Positions 29,193-39,502 of a stretch of 64,000 nt of DNA are shown one piece after another. The position numbers and the translations under genes are program-made. The notes beneath the pieces were generated by a model. That model did no database searches. It saw nothing but the letters and a program-made list of their open reading frames with translations, and was not told where the DNA came from. Numbering within the stretch: the first letter of the stretch is position 1; each line of letters opens with the position of its first letter. The stretch is from Nitrospiraceae bacterium (lineage in GTDB: Bacteria > Nitrospirota > Nitrospiria > Nitrospirales > Nitrospiraceae), in contig SHZW01000005.1 of NCBI GenBank assembly GCA_009692155.1, forward strand, positions 1-64,000, given 5' to 3'.

Positions 29193-29426
29193 ATGAGACG
29201 ATTCGTCGGGACCATGATAGGACTGGCACTCGCCCTTACGCCGGCTCGTGCCTGGGCGGAGGGCGCGGGAGGCGGCTACAAAGGGATCGCGCAGATTTAC
29301 TTTACGTTCATTTCCGCGATACTGATCTACGGAGTGCACGAGACGTTCCACAACAAAAACGTGACGATTGCGGGCGCCGTCGTCATCATCGGGGTCATGT
29401 TCGGAATCCTGCTGCCGAAGGGATAA
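29193..29426 (+). CDS. Small membrane protein
   Basis: MRRFVGTMIGLALALTPARAWA... with two hydrophobic segments; AAGGAGG RBS. Confidence 0.65.
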   Translation: MRRFVGTMIGLALALTPARAWAEGAGGGYKGIAQIYFTFISAILIYGVHETFHNKNVTIAGAVVIIGVMFGILLPKG

Positions 29427-29468
29427 GAGCGGAAGGACGGGGCGTGGCGGGCGAGCGCGACGACTCCC

Positions 29469-30272
29469 CTACCGAAGTCCTAATACATCCAGCATGTCGT
29501 AAAGGCCGGGTGGCTGCTTGACAACCCAGCGGGCGGCACGAAGCGCGCCTCGTACGAAGGTGTCGCGGCTCTGCGCACGGTGGGTCAACTCGAGCCGCTC
29601 CCCCATCCCGCCGAAGATGACCGTGTGATCGCCGACAATATCGCCGGCGCGGATCGACTGGATCCCGATCTCGCCCCGCTTGCGCTCGCCGATCATACCC
29701 TTGCGGGTATAGACCGCCGCCTGGGTCAGATCCTTTCCGATGGCTTTGGCCAGCACTTCCGCCATTTTCAAGGCCGTCCCGCTGGGGGCGTCCTTCTTCA
29801 TGCGGTGATGGGCTTCGATCACTTCGATGTCATAATCCTCGCTCAGCGTTTTCGCCATTTCGGCGATCACCTTGAACAAAAGATTGACGCCCACGCTCAT
29901 GTTGGGCGAAAAGACGCAGGGAAGCTGCTTGGCCAGCGACCGGAGTTCATCCAACTCGGAAGCGGAAAACCCCGTGGTGCCGATCACCATCGCCTTGTGG
30001 TGCGTCGCCGCGACGCGCATGTGCTCCAGCGTGGCCTGGGGGAATGAAAAATCGATGATGACGTCGCCCCGGTCGATGCACGCCGGGAGGTCGTCGCCGA
30101 TGATGACCAGGTTCGAACTGCAGCCGGCCAGTTCGCCTGCATCCTCTCCCACCGCGACATGCCCTTTTTTCTCGACGGCGGCCACGAGCGTCAGCGCCGC
30201 GGATTCTTCCATGAGCGCCACCAATCTGGCGCCCATGCGCCCGGCCGTGCCCGCGATAATCACTTTAATCAT
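29469..30272 (-). CDS. dapB: 4-hydroxy-tetrahydrodipicolinate reductase
   Basis: MIKVIIAGTAGRMGARLV...VIIDFSFPQATLEHM...EAHHRMKKDAPSGTALKMAE. Confidence 0.95.
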   Translation of the reverse strand: MIKVIIAGTAGRMGARLVALMEESAALTLVAAVEKKGHVAVGEDAGELAGCSSNLVIIGDDLPACIDRGDVIIDFSFPQATLEHMRVAATHHKAMVIGTTGFSASELDELRSLAKQLPCVFSPNMSVGVNLLFKVIAEMAKTLSEDYDIEVIEAHHRMKKDAPSGTALKMAEVLAKAIGKDLTQAAVYTRKGMIGERKRGEIGIQSIRAGDIVGDHTVIFGGMGERLELTHRAQSRDTFVRGALRAARWVVKQPPGLYDMLDVLGLR

Positions 30273-30323
30273 GTGAACCTCTCTGCCTCGAGCCTCGAGC
30301 CTCGCGTCCCGAGGCTGCCTCAT

Positions 30324-31196
30324 TCATATGAGGCCGTAATCCTTCAACGCGCGCGCCAGTTTTCCCCTGGTGTCGGCGGCCATGGGGCAGAGCGGCAGGC
30401 GCAACTCCGCGGTGCACTTGCCCATCATCCCCAGCGCTTCCTTGACCGGGATCGGATTCGTTTCGTAGAACAGGGCGGCAAACAGCGGAGACATTTTATA
30501 ATGCAGCTTCCGCGCCTCCGCCAGTTTGCCGGCCGCGAAGGCTTCCGTCATCTTCGCCATGTCTTTCGGCACGATGTTGGCGGTGACGGTAATGACGCCC
30601 TTGGCGCCGACCGCCATCATGGGCAGGGTGAGCGCATCGTCTCCGGAGAGCACCGTCAGTCGCTCGCCGCAGGCCTGAATGACGTCCGACACCTGTTGCA
30701 GCGATCCGCTGCCCTCCTTGATTGCCACGATGTTCTTGAAAGACGACAGCCGGGCCACGGTCGGCGGCAGCATGTTCACGCTGGTCCGGCCCGGGATGTT
30801 GTAGAGCACGATGGGAAGGTCCACCGCCTTGGCGATCGCCTTGTAGTGGCGATAGAGGCCTTCCTGCGTCGGCTTGTTGTAGTAGGGCGTGATCAGGAGC
30901 GCCCCGTCCGCGCCGGCTTTCTTCGCATGCTTCGTCAGCGTGATGGCTTCATCCGTGCTGTTGGAGCCGGTGCCCGCGATGACCGGCACCCGTCCCCTGG
31001 ACGCCTCGATGGTGAACGCGACGACCCGCTCGTGCTCTTCGTGCGTCAGCGTGGCGGACTCGCCGGTCGTCCCGCAGGGGACGATGCCGTGGGTGCCCTG
31101 CGCGATCTGCCAGTCGATCAGGTCGCCCAGCGCCTTCTCGTCGACTTTCCCTTTTTTAAACGGCGTGACGATCGCAACGAGTGAACCGTGAAACAT
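30324..31196 (-). CDS. dapA: 4-hydroxy-tetrahydrodipicolinate synthase
   Basis: MFHGSLVAIVTPFKKGKVDEKAL...GIVPCGTTGESATLTHEEH...LYNIPGRTSVNM. Confidence 0.96.
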   Translation of the reverse strand: MFHGSLVAIVTPFKKGKVDEKALGDLIDWQIAQGTHGIVPCGTTGESATLTHEEHERVVAFTIEASRGRVPVIAGTGSNSTDEAITLTKHAKKAGADGALLITPYYNKPTQEGLYRHYKAIAKAVDLPIVLYNIPGRTSVNMLPPTVARLSSFKNIVAIKEGSGSLQQVSDVIQACGERLTVLSGDDALTLPMMAVGAKGVITVTANIVPKDMAKMTEAFAAGKLAEARKLHYKMSPLFAALFYETNPIPVKEALGMMGKCTAELRLPLCPMAADTRGKLARALKDYGLI

Positions 31197-31276
31197 GTTT
31201 CAACCTCCCGTAAGGCGTGAAAAGTGAGGCGTGAGGTGATCAGAAAAGAGTTTCAACCCCTCACCCCTTACGCTTG

Positions 31277-32143
31277 TTACTTCCACGCATCTGGAAGAAT
31301 GCGTCCTTCATACACGGCGCGGGCATCGCCCTGCAAGTAGACGTCCGTGAACGACTCGCCCTGCGCTTTGAAATACACCGTCAGCTCCAGGCCGCTTTGG
31401 GGCACCAGCGTCACCGGCGATTCGACCTTGGCGACGAGGCTGGCGAGCAGGGCCGACGCGATGGACCCGGTGCCGCAGGCCAGCGTTTCGTCCTCGACCC
31501 CCCGCTCGTAGGTCCTGATCCGGATCCGGTGCGGGTCGAGCACCTTGATGAAGTTCACGTTCGTGCCGGCCGGCTTGAACAAGTCGTGATAGCGCGTGGG
31601 CCGCCCGATGCCGACAATGTCCATCTTGTCCGGGTCGTCCTCCAGATAGACGCAGTGAGGCACGCCGGTATCGAGAAAATGCGCCTGCCGCGTTGCGCCG
31701 TTCACCGCCACATTCAGGTTCAACCGCAGCCCCTTCGGATCGGGGAAGCGCACCCTGACCGTTTCGGGCTTCCCGCCGGGCGCCGCAGCCACCATGTCCG
31801 CTTCGATCATCCCGGCAAGCGTTTCGAACTTCATGCGCCTGGGCGCGATTCTCTTGAGAAAGGCGAACCGGGCCGCGCAGCGCGCGCCGTTGCCGCTAAA
31901 CTCCGCCTCGCTGCCGTCCGCGTTGAACAGCCGCCAGCGGAAATCGGCCTTGCGCGACCGCTCGATCAGAATCAGGCCGTCGCCGCCGACGGACATCCGG
32001 TGCGCGCAGATCTTCGCCGCGAGCGCGCTCGCCCATTTCCCGTCCACGAGGCCCCGCCGGTTGTCCACCAGGATGAAATCGTTCCCGCTCCCCGACAGCT
32101 TCATGAAGGGGATTGGTTTGTGTTTCGCCGCGCGCCGCGCCAT
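31277..32143 (-). CDS. dapF: Diaminopimelate epimerase
   Basis: MKLSGSGNDFILVDNR...FNADGSEAEFSGNGARCAARF...ERGVEDETLACGTGSIASAL; start overlaps the lysA stop (TAATG). Confidence 0.95.
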   Translation of the reverse strand: MARRAAKHKPIPFMKLSGSGNDFILVDNRRGLVDGKWASALAAKICAHRMSVGGDGLILIERSRKADFRWRLFNADGSEAEFSGNGARCAARFAFLKRIAPRRMKFETLAGMIEADMVAAAPGGKPETVRVRFPDPKGLRLNLNVAVNGATRQAHFLDTGVPHCVYLEDDPDKMDIVGIGRPTRYHDLFKPAGTNVNFIKVLDPHRIRIRTYERGVEDETLACGTGSIASALLASLVAKVESPVTLVPQSGLELTVYFKAQGESFTDVYLQGDARAVYEGRILPDAWK

Positions 32144-33450
32144 TACTTCTTCCTCTTCCTTGCCGTCTTTGTCGATGGGGCGCCCGCTTTTGCTTTCAGG
32201 AACGCGGGGATTGTCTCGCCTCTGACCAGATCGGCCAGGCTCTCGCGCTCGCGGATGACATGGATCTCCCTGCCCCTGACCAGCACCTCCGGCACGCGCG
32301 GCCGCGAGTTGTAATTGGAGGACATGACGAACCCGTAGGCGCCTGCGCTCATCACCGCCAGCAAATCTCCGGTTTTCACCTCCGGCATCGCCCGGTCCTT
32401 GGCCAGGAAATCGCCCGATTCGCACACGGGTCCGACGACGTCCACCGTGACGGATTTCGCCGCCGGCGTCTCCCGCACCGGTTTGATCTCGTGAAAGGCG
32501 CCGTAGAGGCTCGGCCGGAGCAGGTCGTTCATCGCCGCGTCCACGATGACGAACCGCTTCACGTCGCTGGCTTTCTGATAGAGCACCTTGGTCACAAGCG
32601 CCCCGGCGTTGCCGACGATGACGCGGCCCGGTTCCATGATCAGCGTGCACGTCATGTGGCGCAGCAAGGGCAAGAGCGCCGCCGCCAGATCTTTCGGCTC
32701 CGGCGGCGTTTCGTCCGAATAGGTGATGCCCAACCCGCCGCCGATGTTGATGTAACGGAGGTTGATGCCCTGGCCCTTTAACTGCTCGACCAGCTCCAGA
32801 ATCTTTTTCAGGGCGTCCACAAACGGCGTGATGTCGGTCAGCTGCGAGCCGATGTGCTTGTGCACGCCGACCACGTCGATGTGCTTGAGCGACGAGGCCA
32901 GCTTGAATTCCTCGAGCGCCCGGTCGGCGCTGATGCCGAACTTGCTCTTTTTCATCCCCGTGGAGATATAGGGGTGCGTCTTCGGGTCGACGTCCGGGTT
33001 CACGCGCAGGGCCACGCGGGCCCTGGTCCGCATCTCGGCCGCCACGTCGTCGATCGCGCGCAATTCGTCCGACGACTCGACGTTGAACATCAGAATCCCG
33101 GATTTCAGCGCGTAGCGTATCTCCTCGCGGTTCTTGCCCACGCCAGCGAAGACGATTTTGGACGGCGGCACACCGGACTTGAGCGCGCGGTAGAGTTCCC
33201 CGCCGGACACGATGTCGGCCCCGCTACCCTCGCGCGCCATGAGGCGCAGAATGGCCAGGTTCGAATTCGCCTTCATCGCGAAGGCGATGATGTGCGGCAC
33301 GTGCTGGAACGCGGTGTCGAGCGCGCGGAAGTGGCGGACCAGCGTGGCGTGACTGTAGACATAGAACGGCGTGCCGCATTCCTTGGCGATCCGGCTCAGC
33401 GGCACGTCTTCGCAGTGGAACTCTCCCTGGCGGTATGCAAAATCGTGCAC
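32143..33450 (-). CDS. lysA: Diaminopimelate decarboxylase
   Basis: FYVYSHATLVRHFRALDTAF...FAMKANSNLAILRLMAREGSGADIVSGGELYRAL. Confidence 0.96.
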   Translation of the reverse strand: MHDFAYRQGEFHCEDVPLSRIAKECGTPFYVYSHATLVRHFRALDTAFQHVPHIIAFAMKANSNLAILRLMAREGSGADIVSGGELYRALKSGVPPSKIVFAGVGKNREEIRYALKSGILMFNVESSDELRAIDDVAAEMRTRARVALRVNPDVDPKTHPYISTGMKKSKFGISADRALEEFKLASSLKHIDVVGVHKHIGSQLTDITPFVDALKKILELVEQLKGQGINLRYINIGGGLGITYSDETPPEPKDLAAALLPLLRHMTCTLIMEPGRVIVGNAGALVTKVLYQKASDVKRFVIVDAAMNDLLRPSLYGAFHEIKPVRETPAAKSVTVDVVGPVCESGDFLAKDRAMPEVKTGDLLAVMSAGAYGFVMSSNYNSRPRVPEVLVRGREIHVIRERESLADLVRGETIPAFLKAKAGAPSTKTARKRKK

Positions 33451-33460
33451 GGCTTCTTCC

Positions 33461-33766
33461 CTATCGTCCGCCGACCGGCCGCATCTCCGGCAACGTAATT
33501 TCGTCCGGCGGCGTCACCATTCCGTCTTCGGTTTTCTGTTTGGCGACGGCCGCATCGCGCGCTTTCTGCTCCTTGCGGGCCTGCTCTTCTTTCTTTTTCT
33601 CCATCTGCACCCGTGCGCCGAGTCCGTAGCTGTCCGGAGGGACCGGAAAACTGGGGCGGCCGCAGCCGGCCAACAGCGCGACGACGAACGTCGTGAATGC
33701 ACAATGTAAAATGACCAAAGAAAAATTATGCATTTTGTATTTTTCATTTTTCATTGATCTGATCAT
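33461..33766 (-). CDS. Small lipoprotein (LptM/YifL-like position next to lysA-dapF)
   Basis: MIRSMKNEKYKMHNFSLVILHCAFTTFVVALLAGCGRPSFPVPPDSYG; ATGA overlap with the argH stop. Confidence 0.7.
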   Translation of the reverse strand: MIRSMKNEKYKMHNFSLVILHCAFTTFVVALLAGCGRPSFPVPPDSYGLGARVQMEKKKEEQARKEQKARDAAVAKQKTEDGMVTPPDEITLPEMRPVGGR

Positions 33767-35163
33767 GCCAGCACTTTCTCCAGCGCTTTGAGCCTGACCT
33801 CGACGCGTTTTCTCGCCGTGCCGCCGATCTGCGAACGCCGTTCGATGGCGCCCTCCACCGTCAGCACGTCCAGGGCGTCCTTCTCGAACTTGGTCGAGAT
33901 GCCGCGCAGGTCCGCCAGCGTCAAGTCTCGCAGGTCTTTCTTGTGATCCAGGCACCACCGCACGAGACGGCCCGTGATTGCGTGGGCTTCGCGAAACGGC
34001 ACGTTTTTCCCCGTTAGATAGTCCGCCAGCTCTGTCGCCAGAATGTAGCCGGCGCCGGCGGCCTTCCCCAGCGTCTCGCGGTTCACCGACAGCCCCTGCA
34101 TCACCTTCGTGACGATCTCCAGCGACGCCGAGACCTGATCGAGCGCGTCGAACAGCGCTTCCTTGTCCTCCTGCAGGTCCCGGTTGTAGCTGAGCGGCAG
34201 GCCCTTGAGCGTCGTCAGCAGCGCCATCAGGTGGCCGTAGACGCGGCCGGTCTTGCCGCGGACTAATTCAGGCACGTCAGGATTTTTCTTCTGCGGCATC
34301 ATGCTGCTGCCCGTGCAAAAGGCGTCCGGCAATTCGACGAACCGGAATTCCTGCGACGACCACAGGATCAATTCTTCGCTCAGGCGCGACAGGTGCATGA
34401 TGAGAATCGACAGGGCCGCCAGCGCTTCGATCACGAAGTCCCGATCGGACACTGCGTCCAGACTGTTTTGCGTCACGCCGGCAAAGCCGAGCAACTGCGC
34501 CACGTAGGTGCGGTCCACCGGATAATTCGTGCCGGCCAGCGCACCAGAGCCCAACGGCATCTCGTCCATGCGCGCCAACAGATCGCGCACCCGTCCCTTG
34601 TCCCGCTCGGTCATTTCGACATAGGCTAATAGATGGTGCGCAAGCAGCACCGGCTGCGCCCGCTGGAGATGCGTGTAGCCGGGCATCGCGACATCCAGAT
34701 GCCGGCGCGCCTGATCCAGAAGCGCCTGCTGAAACTGGCGCGCCGTCTTAACGAGCGCGCCGAGCGCATCGCGCAGGTACAGGCGCAAATCCAGGGCGAC
34801 CTGGTCGTTCCGGCTCCGTCCCGTGTGCAGCTTGCCGCCGACCGGCCCGATCAGTTCCGTCAGCCGCCGTTCAATCGCCATGTGAATGTCTTCGTCCGTC
34901 GGCGCGAAGGGAAACCGGTCCTTCTCGATCTCGGCGCGGATCTGTTCGAGGCCCCGGATGATCGCTTTCGTTTCCTGCGGCGTCAGGACACCGGCCTGCT
35001 CCAGGCCTTTGGAGTGGGCGATGCTGCCCTGGATGTCCTGCTTATACATCCGGCGGTCGACGGCCAGCGATGAACTGAACGCATCCATCAGCCGGTGCGT
35101 CTTCGCCCGGAACCGTCCGGACCAGGCTTTTTCTGCTTTTGGCGACTTTTTCTTATTCGTCAT
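33763..35163 (-). CDS. argH: Argininosuccinate lyase
   Basis: AWSGRFRAKTHRLMDAFSSSLAVDRRMYKQDI...GSSMMPQKKNPDVPELVRGKTGRVYG. Confidence 0.96.
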   Translation of the reverse strand: MTNKKKSPKAEKAWSGRFRAKTHRLMDAFSSSLAVDRRMYKQDIQGSIAHSKGLEQAGVLTPQETKAIIRGLEQIRAEIEKDRFPFAPTDEDIHMAIERRLTELIGPVGGKLHTGRSRNDQVALDLRLYLRDALGALVKTARQFQQALLDQARRHLDVAMPGYTHLQRAQPVLLAHHLLAYVEMTERDKGRVRDLLARMDEMPLGSGALAGTNYPVDRTYVAQLLGFAGVTQNSLDAVSDRDFVIEALAALSILIMHLSRLSEELILWSSQEFRFVELPDAFCTGSSMMPQKKNPDVPELVRGKTGRVYGHLMALLTTLKGLPLSYNRDLQEDKEALFDALDQVSASLEIVTKVMQGLSVNRETLGKAAGAGYILATELADYLTGKNVPFREAHAITGRLVRWCLDHKKDLRDLTLADLRGISTKFEKDALDVLTVEGAIERRSQIGGTARKRVEVRLKALEKVLA

Positions 35164-35192
35164 CTTATCTGCTCACAATGCTGAATGCAGAA

Positions 35193-35282
35193 CCGTCAAA
35201 TTTGGTGATTTCGTGATTTGTCGATTTGATGAAGTGAAAAGCTGATCAGTCGATCAGCAATTCACCAAATCACCAGATCACA
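35193..35282. repeat. GGTGATTT / AAATCACC word repeat
   Basis: gtcaaatttggtgatttcgtgatttgtcgatttgatgaagtgaa...ttcaccaaatcaccagatcac. Confidence 0.7.
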
Positions 35283-36492
35283 CTTTCTTCTTGCGTCGCT
35301 GTGTCCGGATCGCAAGCCGGAGCGCATTCAACCGGATAAACCCCTCGGCGTCCTTCTGCCGGTAGACGTCGTCTTCTTCGAACGTCGCGATGTCCAGTCG
35401 ATAGAGCGACCGCTCAGATTTTCTCCCCGTCACCGAGCAACTGCCTTTATACAGTTTCACGCGGACCGTGCCGGTCACGTCTTTCTGCGCCTCGTCGATC
35501 GCCACCTGGAGCATTTCCCGTTCGGGCGCGTACCAGTAGCCGTAGTAGATCAACTCCGCGTAGCGCGGGATGAGCGAGTCCCGCAGGTGCAGCACCTCGC
35601 GATCCAGCGTCAGCGACTCCAGGCCCCGATGGGCGACGTGTAAAATCGTCCCGCCCGGCGTCTCGTAGACGCCGCGGGATTTCATGCCGACGTAGCGGTT
35701 CTCGACCAGATCCACCCGTCCGATCCCGTGCTCGCCGCCCAGTTTATTCAGATGCGCCAGCAGCGTGGCGGGGCTCATTTTCTTGCCGTCCACGGCAACC
35801 GGGTCGCCCTGCGCGTACTCGATTACCACTTCGCGCGGCTTGTCCGGTGCCTTCTCGGGTGACACGGTCAGCTGGAATATCTCGTCCGGCGGCGCCGACC
35901 AGGGATCTTCCAGAATCCCGCCCTCGTAGCTGACGTGGAATAGGTTCGGGTCCGTGCTGTAGGGCTTGGCCTTCGTCGCCGTGACCGGGATGCCGTGTTT
36001 TTCGGCATACTCGATCAGCTCGCGGCGCGAGCGCATCGTCCACTCCCGCCAGGGCGCGATGATCTTTACTGTTGGATCGAGCGCCTGGTACGTCAGTTCG
36101 AACCGCACCTGATCGTTGCCCTTGCCGGTCGAGCCGTGCGAGACCGCATCCGCGCCTTCCCTGGCGGCAATCTCCATCTGCCGCTTGGCGATCAGGGGCC
36201 TGGCAATGGATGTGCCCAATAAGTATGTGCCCTCGTACACGGCGCAGCCGCGCAGCATCGGGAACACGTGATCCTTCACGAAGGTTTCGCGCAGGTCCTC
36301 CACGTAGGCTTTCGAAGCCCCGACGGTGAGCGCCTTCTTTTTAACGGCCTGCAGATCTTCACCCTGGCCGAGGTCGGCGCAAAACGCGACGACCTGGCAG
36401 CCGTAGGTCTCCAGCAGCCACTTGAGAATCACCGAGGTGTCGAGTCCGCCCGAATACGCGAGCACGACTTTCTTGACGGCAGTCCGCTTCAT
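35278..36492 (-). CDS. argG: Argininosuccinate synthase
   Basis: [40 protein letters not shown]. Confidence 0.97.
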   Translation of the reverse strand: MKRTAVKKVVLAYSGGLDTSVILKWLLETYGCQVVAFCADLGQGEDLQAVKKKALTVGASKAYVEDLRETFVKDHVFPMLRGCAVYEGTYLLGTSIARPLIAKRQMEIAAREGADAVSHGSTGKGNDQVRFELTYQALDPTVKIIAPWREWTMRSRRELIEYAEKHGIPVTATKAKPYSTDPNLFHVSYEGGILEDPWSAPPDEIFQLTVSPEKAPDKPREVVIEYAQGDPVAVDGKKMSPATLLAHLNKLGGEHGIGRVDLVENRYVGMKSRGVYETPGGTILHVAHRGLESLTLDREVLHLRDSLIPRYAELIYYGYWYAPEREMLQVAIDEAQKDVTGTVRVKLYKGSCSVTGRKSERSLYRLDIATFEEDDVYRQKDAEGFIRLNALRLAIRTQRRKKKV

Positions 36493-37481
36493 GATCGCTT
36501 CCCTTTAGTTCGTGGTTTCAGCAGTTCGACCAGAATCGCCTTCTGCATGTGCAGCCGGTTTTCCGCCTGGTCCAGGATCACGGACTGCGGACCGTCCAGC
36601 GCGCCGGCGGTAATCTCCTGGCCGCGGTGCGCCGGCAGGCAGTGCATGACAAGCGCATCCGGCTTGGCGCCCTTCAGCAACCGCTCGTTCAGTTGATAGG
36701 GCGCGAGGACCTTCAGCAGATGGTCCTGCTCGCGCTCATGCCCCATGCTGACCCAGACATCCGTGTACACGACGTCGGCATCCTTGACCGCCACCTGGGG
36801 CTGATCCGTGACCTCGATCGTCGCGCCGGTCCGGGCCGCGTCTTCGCGAGCCTGGTCCAGCACACCCTGGTCGGGCCGGTGATCGCCCGGGCAGCCGACG
36901 CTGATCGCCATCCCCGTCTTGGCGGCTGCCTCGATCAGCGAGTTGGCGACGTTGTTCCCGTCGCCGACGTACGCGAGTTTCACGCCTTTGAGCCGGCCCT
37001 TCCGTTCCTGAATCGTCAGCAGATCCGAGAGGGCCTGGCACGGATGGCACAGGTCCGTCAGGCCATTGATGACCGGAATGGTCGCGTGGCGCGCCCAGTC
37101 TTCGACGATCGTATGGTCGAACGTCCGCACGACCAGCGCATCGAGATACCGCGACAGCACGGCCGCGGTATCCGCGATCGTTTCGCCCCGTGACAGTTGA
37201 ATGTTGTCCAGTGAAAGAAACAGCGACTGTCCGCCGAGCTGGTGCATGCCGGTCTCGAACGAGACGCGCGTCCGCGTCGAGGGCTTCTCAAACAGCAGCC
37301 CCAGGGTCATGCCGCCGAGCGGCTGGTAGCGCGCGCCCCTGCGCCGCAGCGCTTTCAGCTTGCGCGCGAACTCCAGCAGGAGCGCGATTGCCTGCGGGGA
37401 CATCGCGCTGATCGCCAGCAGGTCCTTGCCCAAACCCTGCGAGTTGGAGTGACGAGACTCCTGTCGAGGACGAGCGGCCAT
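36489..37481 (-). CDS. argF: Ornithine carbamoyltransferase
   Basis: [31 protein letters not shown]...[16 protein letters not shown]. Confidence 0.95.
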   Translation of the reverse strand: MAARPRQESRHSNSQGLGKDLLAISAMSPQAIALLLEFARKLKALRRRGARYQPLGGMTLGLLFEKPSTRTRVSFETGMHQLGGQSLFLSLDNIQLSRGETIADTAAVLSRYLDALVVRTFDHTIVEDWARHATIPVINGLTDLCHPCQALSDLLTIQERKGRLKGVKLAYVGDGNNVANSLIEAAAKTGMAISVGCPGDHRPDQGVLDQAREDAARTGATIEVTDQPQVAVKDADVVYTDVWVSMGHEREQDHLLKVLAPYQLNERLLKGAKPDALVMHCLPAHRGQEITAGALDGPQSVILDQAENRLHMQKAILVELLKPRTKGKRS

Positions 37482-37489
37482 GGCGCTCC

Positions 37490-38683
37490 TTAGACCCGCT
37501 TGCCGAGAATCTGGTTCAGAAGATCCAGCAAACGGTCGATCTCGGCCTGCGTGATGATCAGCGGTGGCACGAAACGCAGCACCCGATCCACCGTGCAGTT
37601 GATCAGCAGGCCTCGGGCGAGACAGTCGGTCACGACGGACTTGCCGTCCACCGTCAGCTCCATGCCTTGCAGCAGGCCGAGCCCGCGCACTTCTTTCACG
37701 ATCGGCAGGCGGTCTTTTATGTCGTGCAGGCCTTGGGCCAGATAGTCGCCCATGCGCCGGCCATGCTCCAGCACCCGGCCTTCCAGCAACGTGCGCAGCA
37801 CCGCCAGCCCCGCGGCGCAGCTCACCGGGTTGCCGCCGAACGTGGACGCATGGGTTCCTGGCTCGAACGCCGCCGCTGCTTCCTCGGTGGCGAGACAGGC
37901 ACCGATCGGCAGCCCGCCTCCAAGTCCTTTGCCGAGCGTCATGATATCCGGAGCGCCGCCGAGTTGCTCGTAGGCGAACAGGGTGCCGGTCCGTCCCACG
38001 CCGGTCTGCACTTCGTCGAAAATCAGGAGAATATCGCGCGCGCGGCAGAACTCGCGCAGGCCCTTCACATAGGATTTGTCCGCGACCCGCACACCGCCTT
38101 CGCCCTGAACCGGCTCCAGCAGGATGGCGGCGGTCTTGCTGCTGACAGCCTGCTCGACGGCGGACAGGTTGTTGAACGGCACATAGGTGAAGCCGGGCAG
38201 AAGCGGCTCGAAGCCTTTCTGGACTTTTTCCTGGCCGGTGGCTGAGAGCGTGGCCATGGTCCGGCCGTGGAACGACTGGAGCATGGTGATGATCTCGTAG
38301 CGCTCGGCCCCGTATTTCTGATGCGCGTAGCGCCGGGCCAGCTTGATGGCTGCTTCGTTCGCCTCGGCGCCGCTGTTGCAGAAAAAGACTTTTTTGGCGA
38401 ACGAATGCTCCACCAGCGCCTTTGCCAGCCTGGTCTGCGGCTCGGTGTAATACAGGTTGGACGCGTGCAACAAATGCTGCGCCTGCTTCTGGATCGCCGC
38501 GATCAAATCGGGGTGGCCGTGCCCCAGGACGTTCACGGCGACGCCCGCGACGAAATCCAGGTACTCCCGCCCTTCCAGATCGTAGACCTTGCTGCCCCGC
38601 CCCCGCACGACGGAGATCGGCGAGCGGGCATAGGTATTCATCAAATATCGATCGGCGTCCTGTCGTAATTCTTCTGTCGGCAT
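37490..38683 (-). CDS. argD: Acetylornithine aminotransferase
   Basis: GSKVYDLEGREYLDFVAGVAVNVLGHGHPDL...FCNSGAEANEAAIKLAR...LIFDEVQTGVGRTGTLFAYE. Confidence 0.95.
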   Translation of the reverse strand: MPTEELRQDADRYLMNTYARSPISVVRGRGSKVYDLEGREYLDFVAGVAVNVLGHGHPDLIAAIQKQAQHLLHASNLYYTEPQTRLAKALVEHSFAKKVFFCNSGAEANEAAIKLARRYAHQKYGAERYEIITMLQSFHGRTMATLSATGQEKVQKGFEPLLPGFTYVPFNNLSAVEQAVSSKTAAILLEPVQGEGGVRVADKSYVKGLREFCRARDILLIFDEVQTGVGRTGTLFAYEQLGGAPDIMTLGKGLGGGLPIGACLATEEAAAAFEPGTHASTFGGNPVSCAAGLAVLRTLLEGRVLEHGRRMGDYLAQGLHDIKDRLPIVKEVRGLGLLQGMELTVDGKSVVTDCLARGLLINCTVDRVLRFVPPLIITQAEIDRLLDLLNQILGKRV

Positions 38684-38834
38684 GGCCCGTTGACCCTCTT
38701 CGGTGATTTTGAAAACGTAACACATGCGCGCGATGAACGCAACAGAACGGAGTGCCCTATCTACTGGTCAGCATTGAGGAAATTCGCTCTTTAGGCCTTG
38801 AGCCGGCACCGGTGGAATGCTATAAGACCTGCGC

Positions 38835-39455
38835 ATGAAACCTTGCCCAAAATGCGAACAACCCAATCCCGACGAGGCTCAGTTCTGCGGTCAGTGCGGG
38901 GCGACAATTCCAGCCGCCGAGTCCTCTCCGCTGATGACCGACGACGAACTCTGGCGCGCCTTCATCGGTCCCCACGCCGACCGCTATCTGGAGCAGTTCA
39001 AAAAATTCGCCTTCACCGGCGCGCCGCGCTACAACCTGACCTGGCACTGGCCGGCGTTCCTGTTCATTCCCTTTCTCTGGTTCCTCTACCGCAAGATGTA
39101 TCTCTATGCCTTCGTCTATGCGGTGGGGCCGGCCGTCTCGACGTTCCTGACCAACGATCTCATGGCCGGCCTTGTGTGGAGCATCATGGCGGGGGTGAGC
39201 GCCAACTACATCTACTATTGGCATGTGCGGGAAGAGGTGGGCGAAATCAAAAAGAAACCCTGGCTAAACCGCGCGGCGCAGGAACAGGCGATCCAGGAGA
39301 CCGGCGGCGTGCAGCCCTATGTCATCGGAGTCGGCATGGTGCTCTACGCGCTTTTCTTCGCGGCCCTGTTCCAGGCATTCCAGGAGGGATCGCTGGAGGG
39401 GGGGAAATTACTTCCGGCCCGTCCGCGGCCGTCGTCGCAACAGAATCTGTTGTAG
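38835..39455 (+). CDS. Zinc-ribbon domain plus DUF2628-like membrane protein
   Basis: MKPCPKCEQPNPDEAQFCGQCGA... then FIPFLWFLYRKMYLYAF. Confidence 0.75.
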   Translation: MKPCPKCEQPNPDEAQFCGQCGATIPAAESSPLMTDDELWRAFIGPHADRYLEQFKKFAFTGAPRYNLTWHWPAFLFIPFLWFLYRKMYLYAFVYAVGPAVSTFLTNDLMAGLVWSIMAGVSANYIYYWHVREEVGEIKKKPWLNRAAQEQAIQETGGVQPYVIGVGMVLYALFFAALFQAFQEGSLEGGKLLPARPRPSSQQNLL

Positions 39456-39502
39456 TGGTGACGGATTGCACCGGTGAGCCGGATTGCGTATCCTGTCGAA
39501 AC

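Noticed and set aside
31277-32650. 457-aa extended dapF ORF
   Set aside because: The N-terminal extension overlaps lysA in another frame; dapF starts at 32143 overlapping the lysA stop.
36489-38723. 744-aa fusion-like ORF covering argF and the argD region
   Set aside because: The upstream part is an out-of-frame reading of argD; argF proper starts at 37481.
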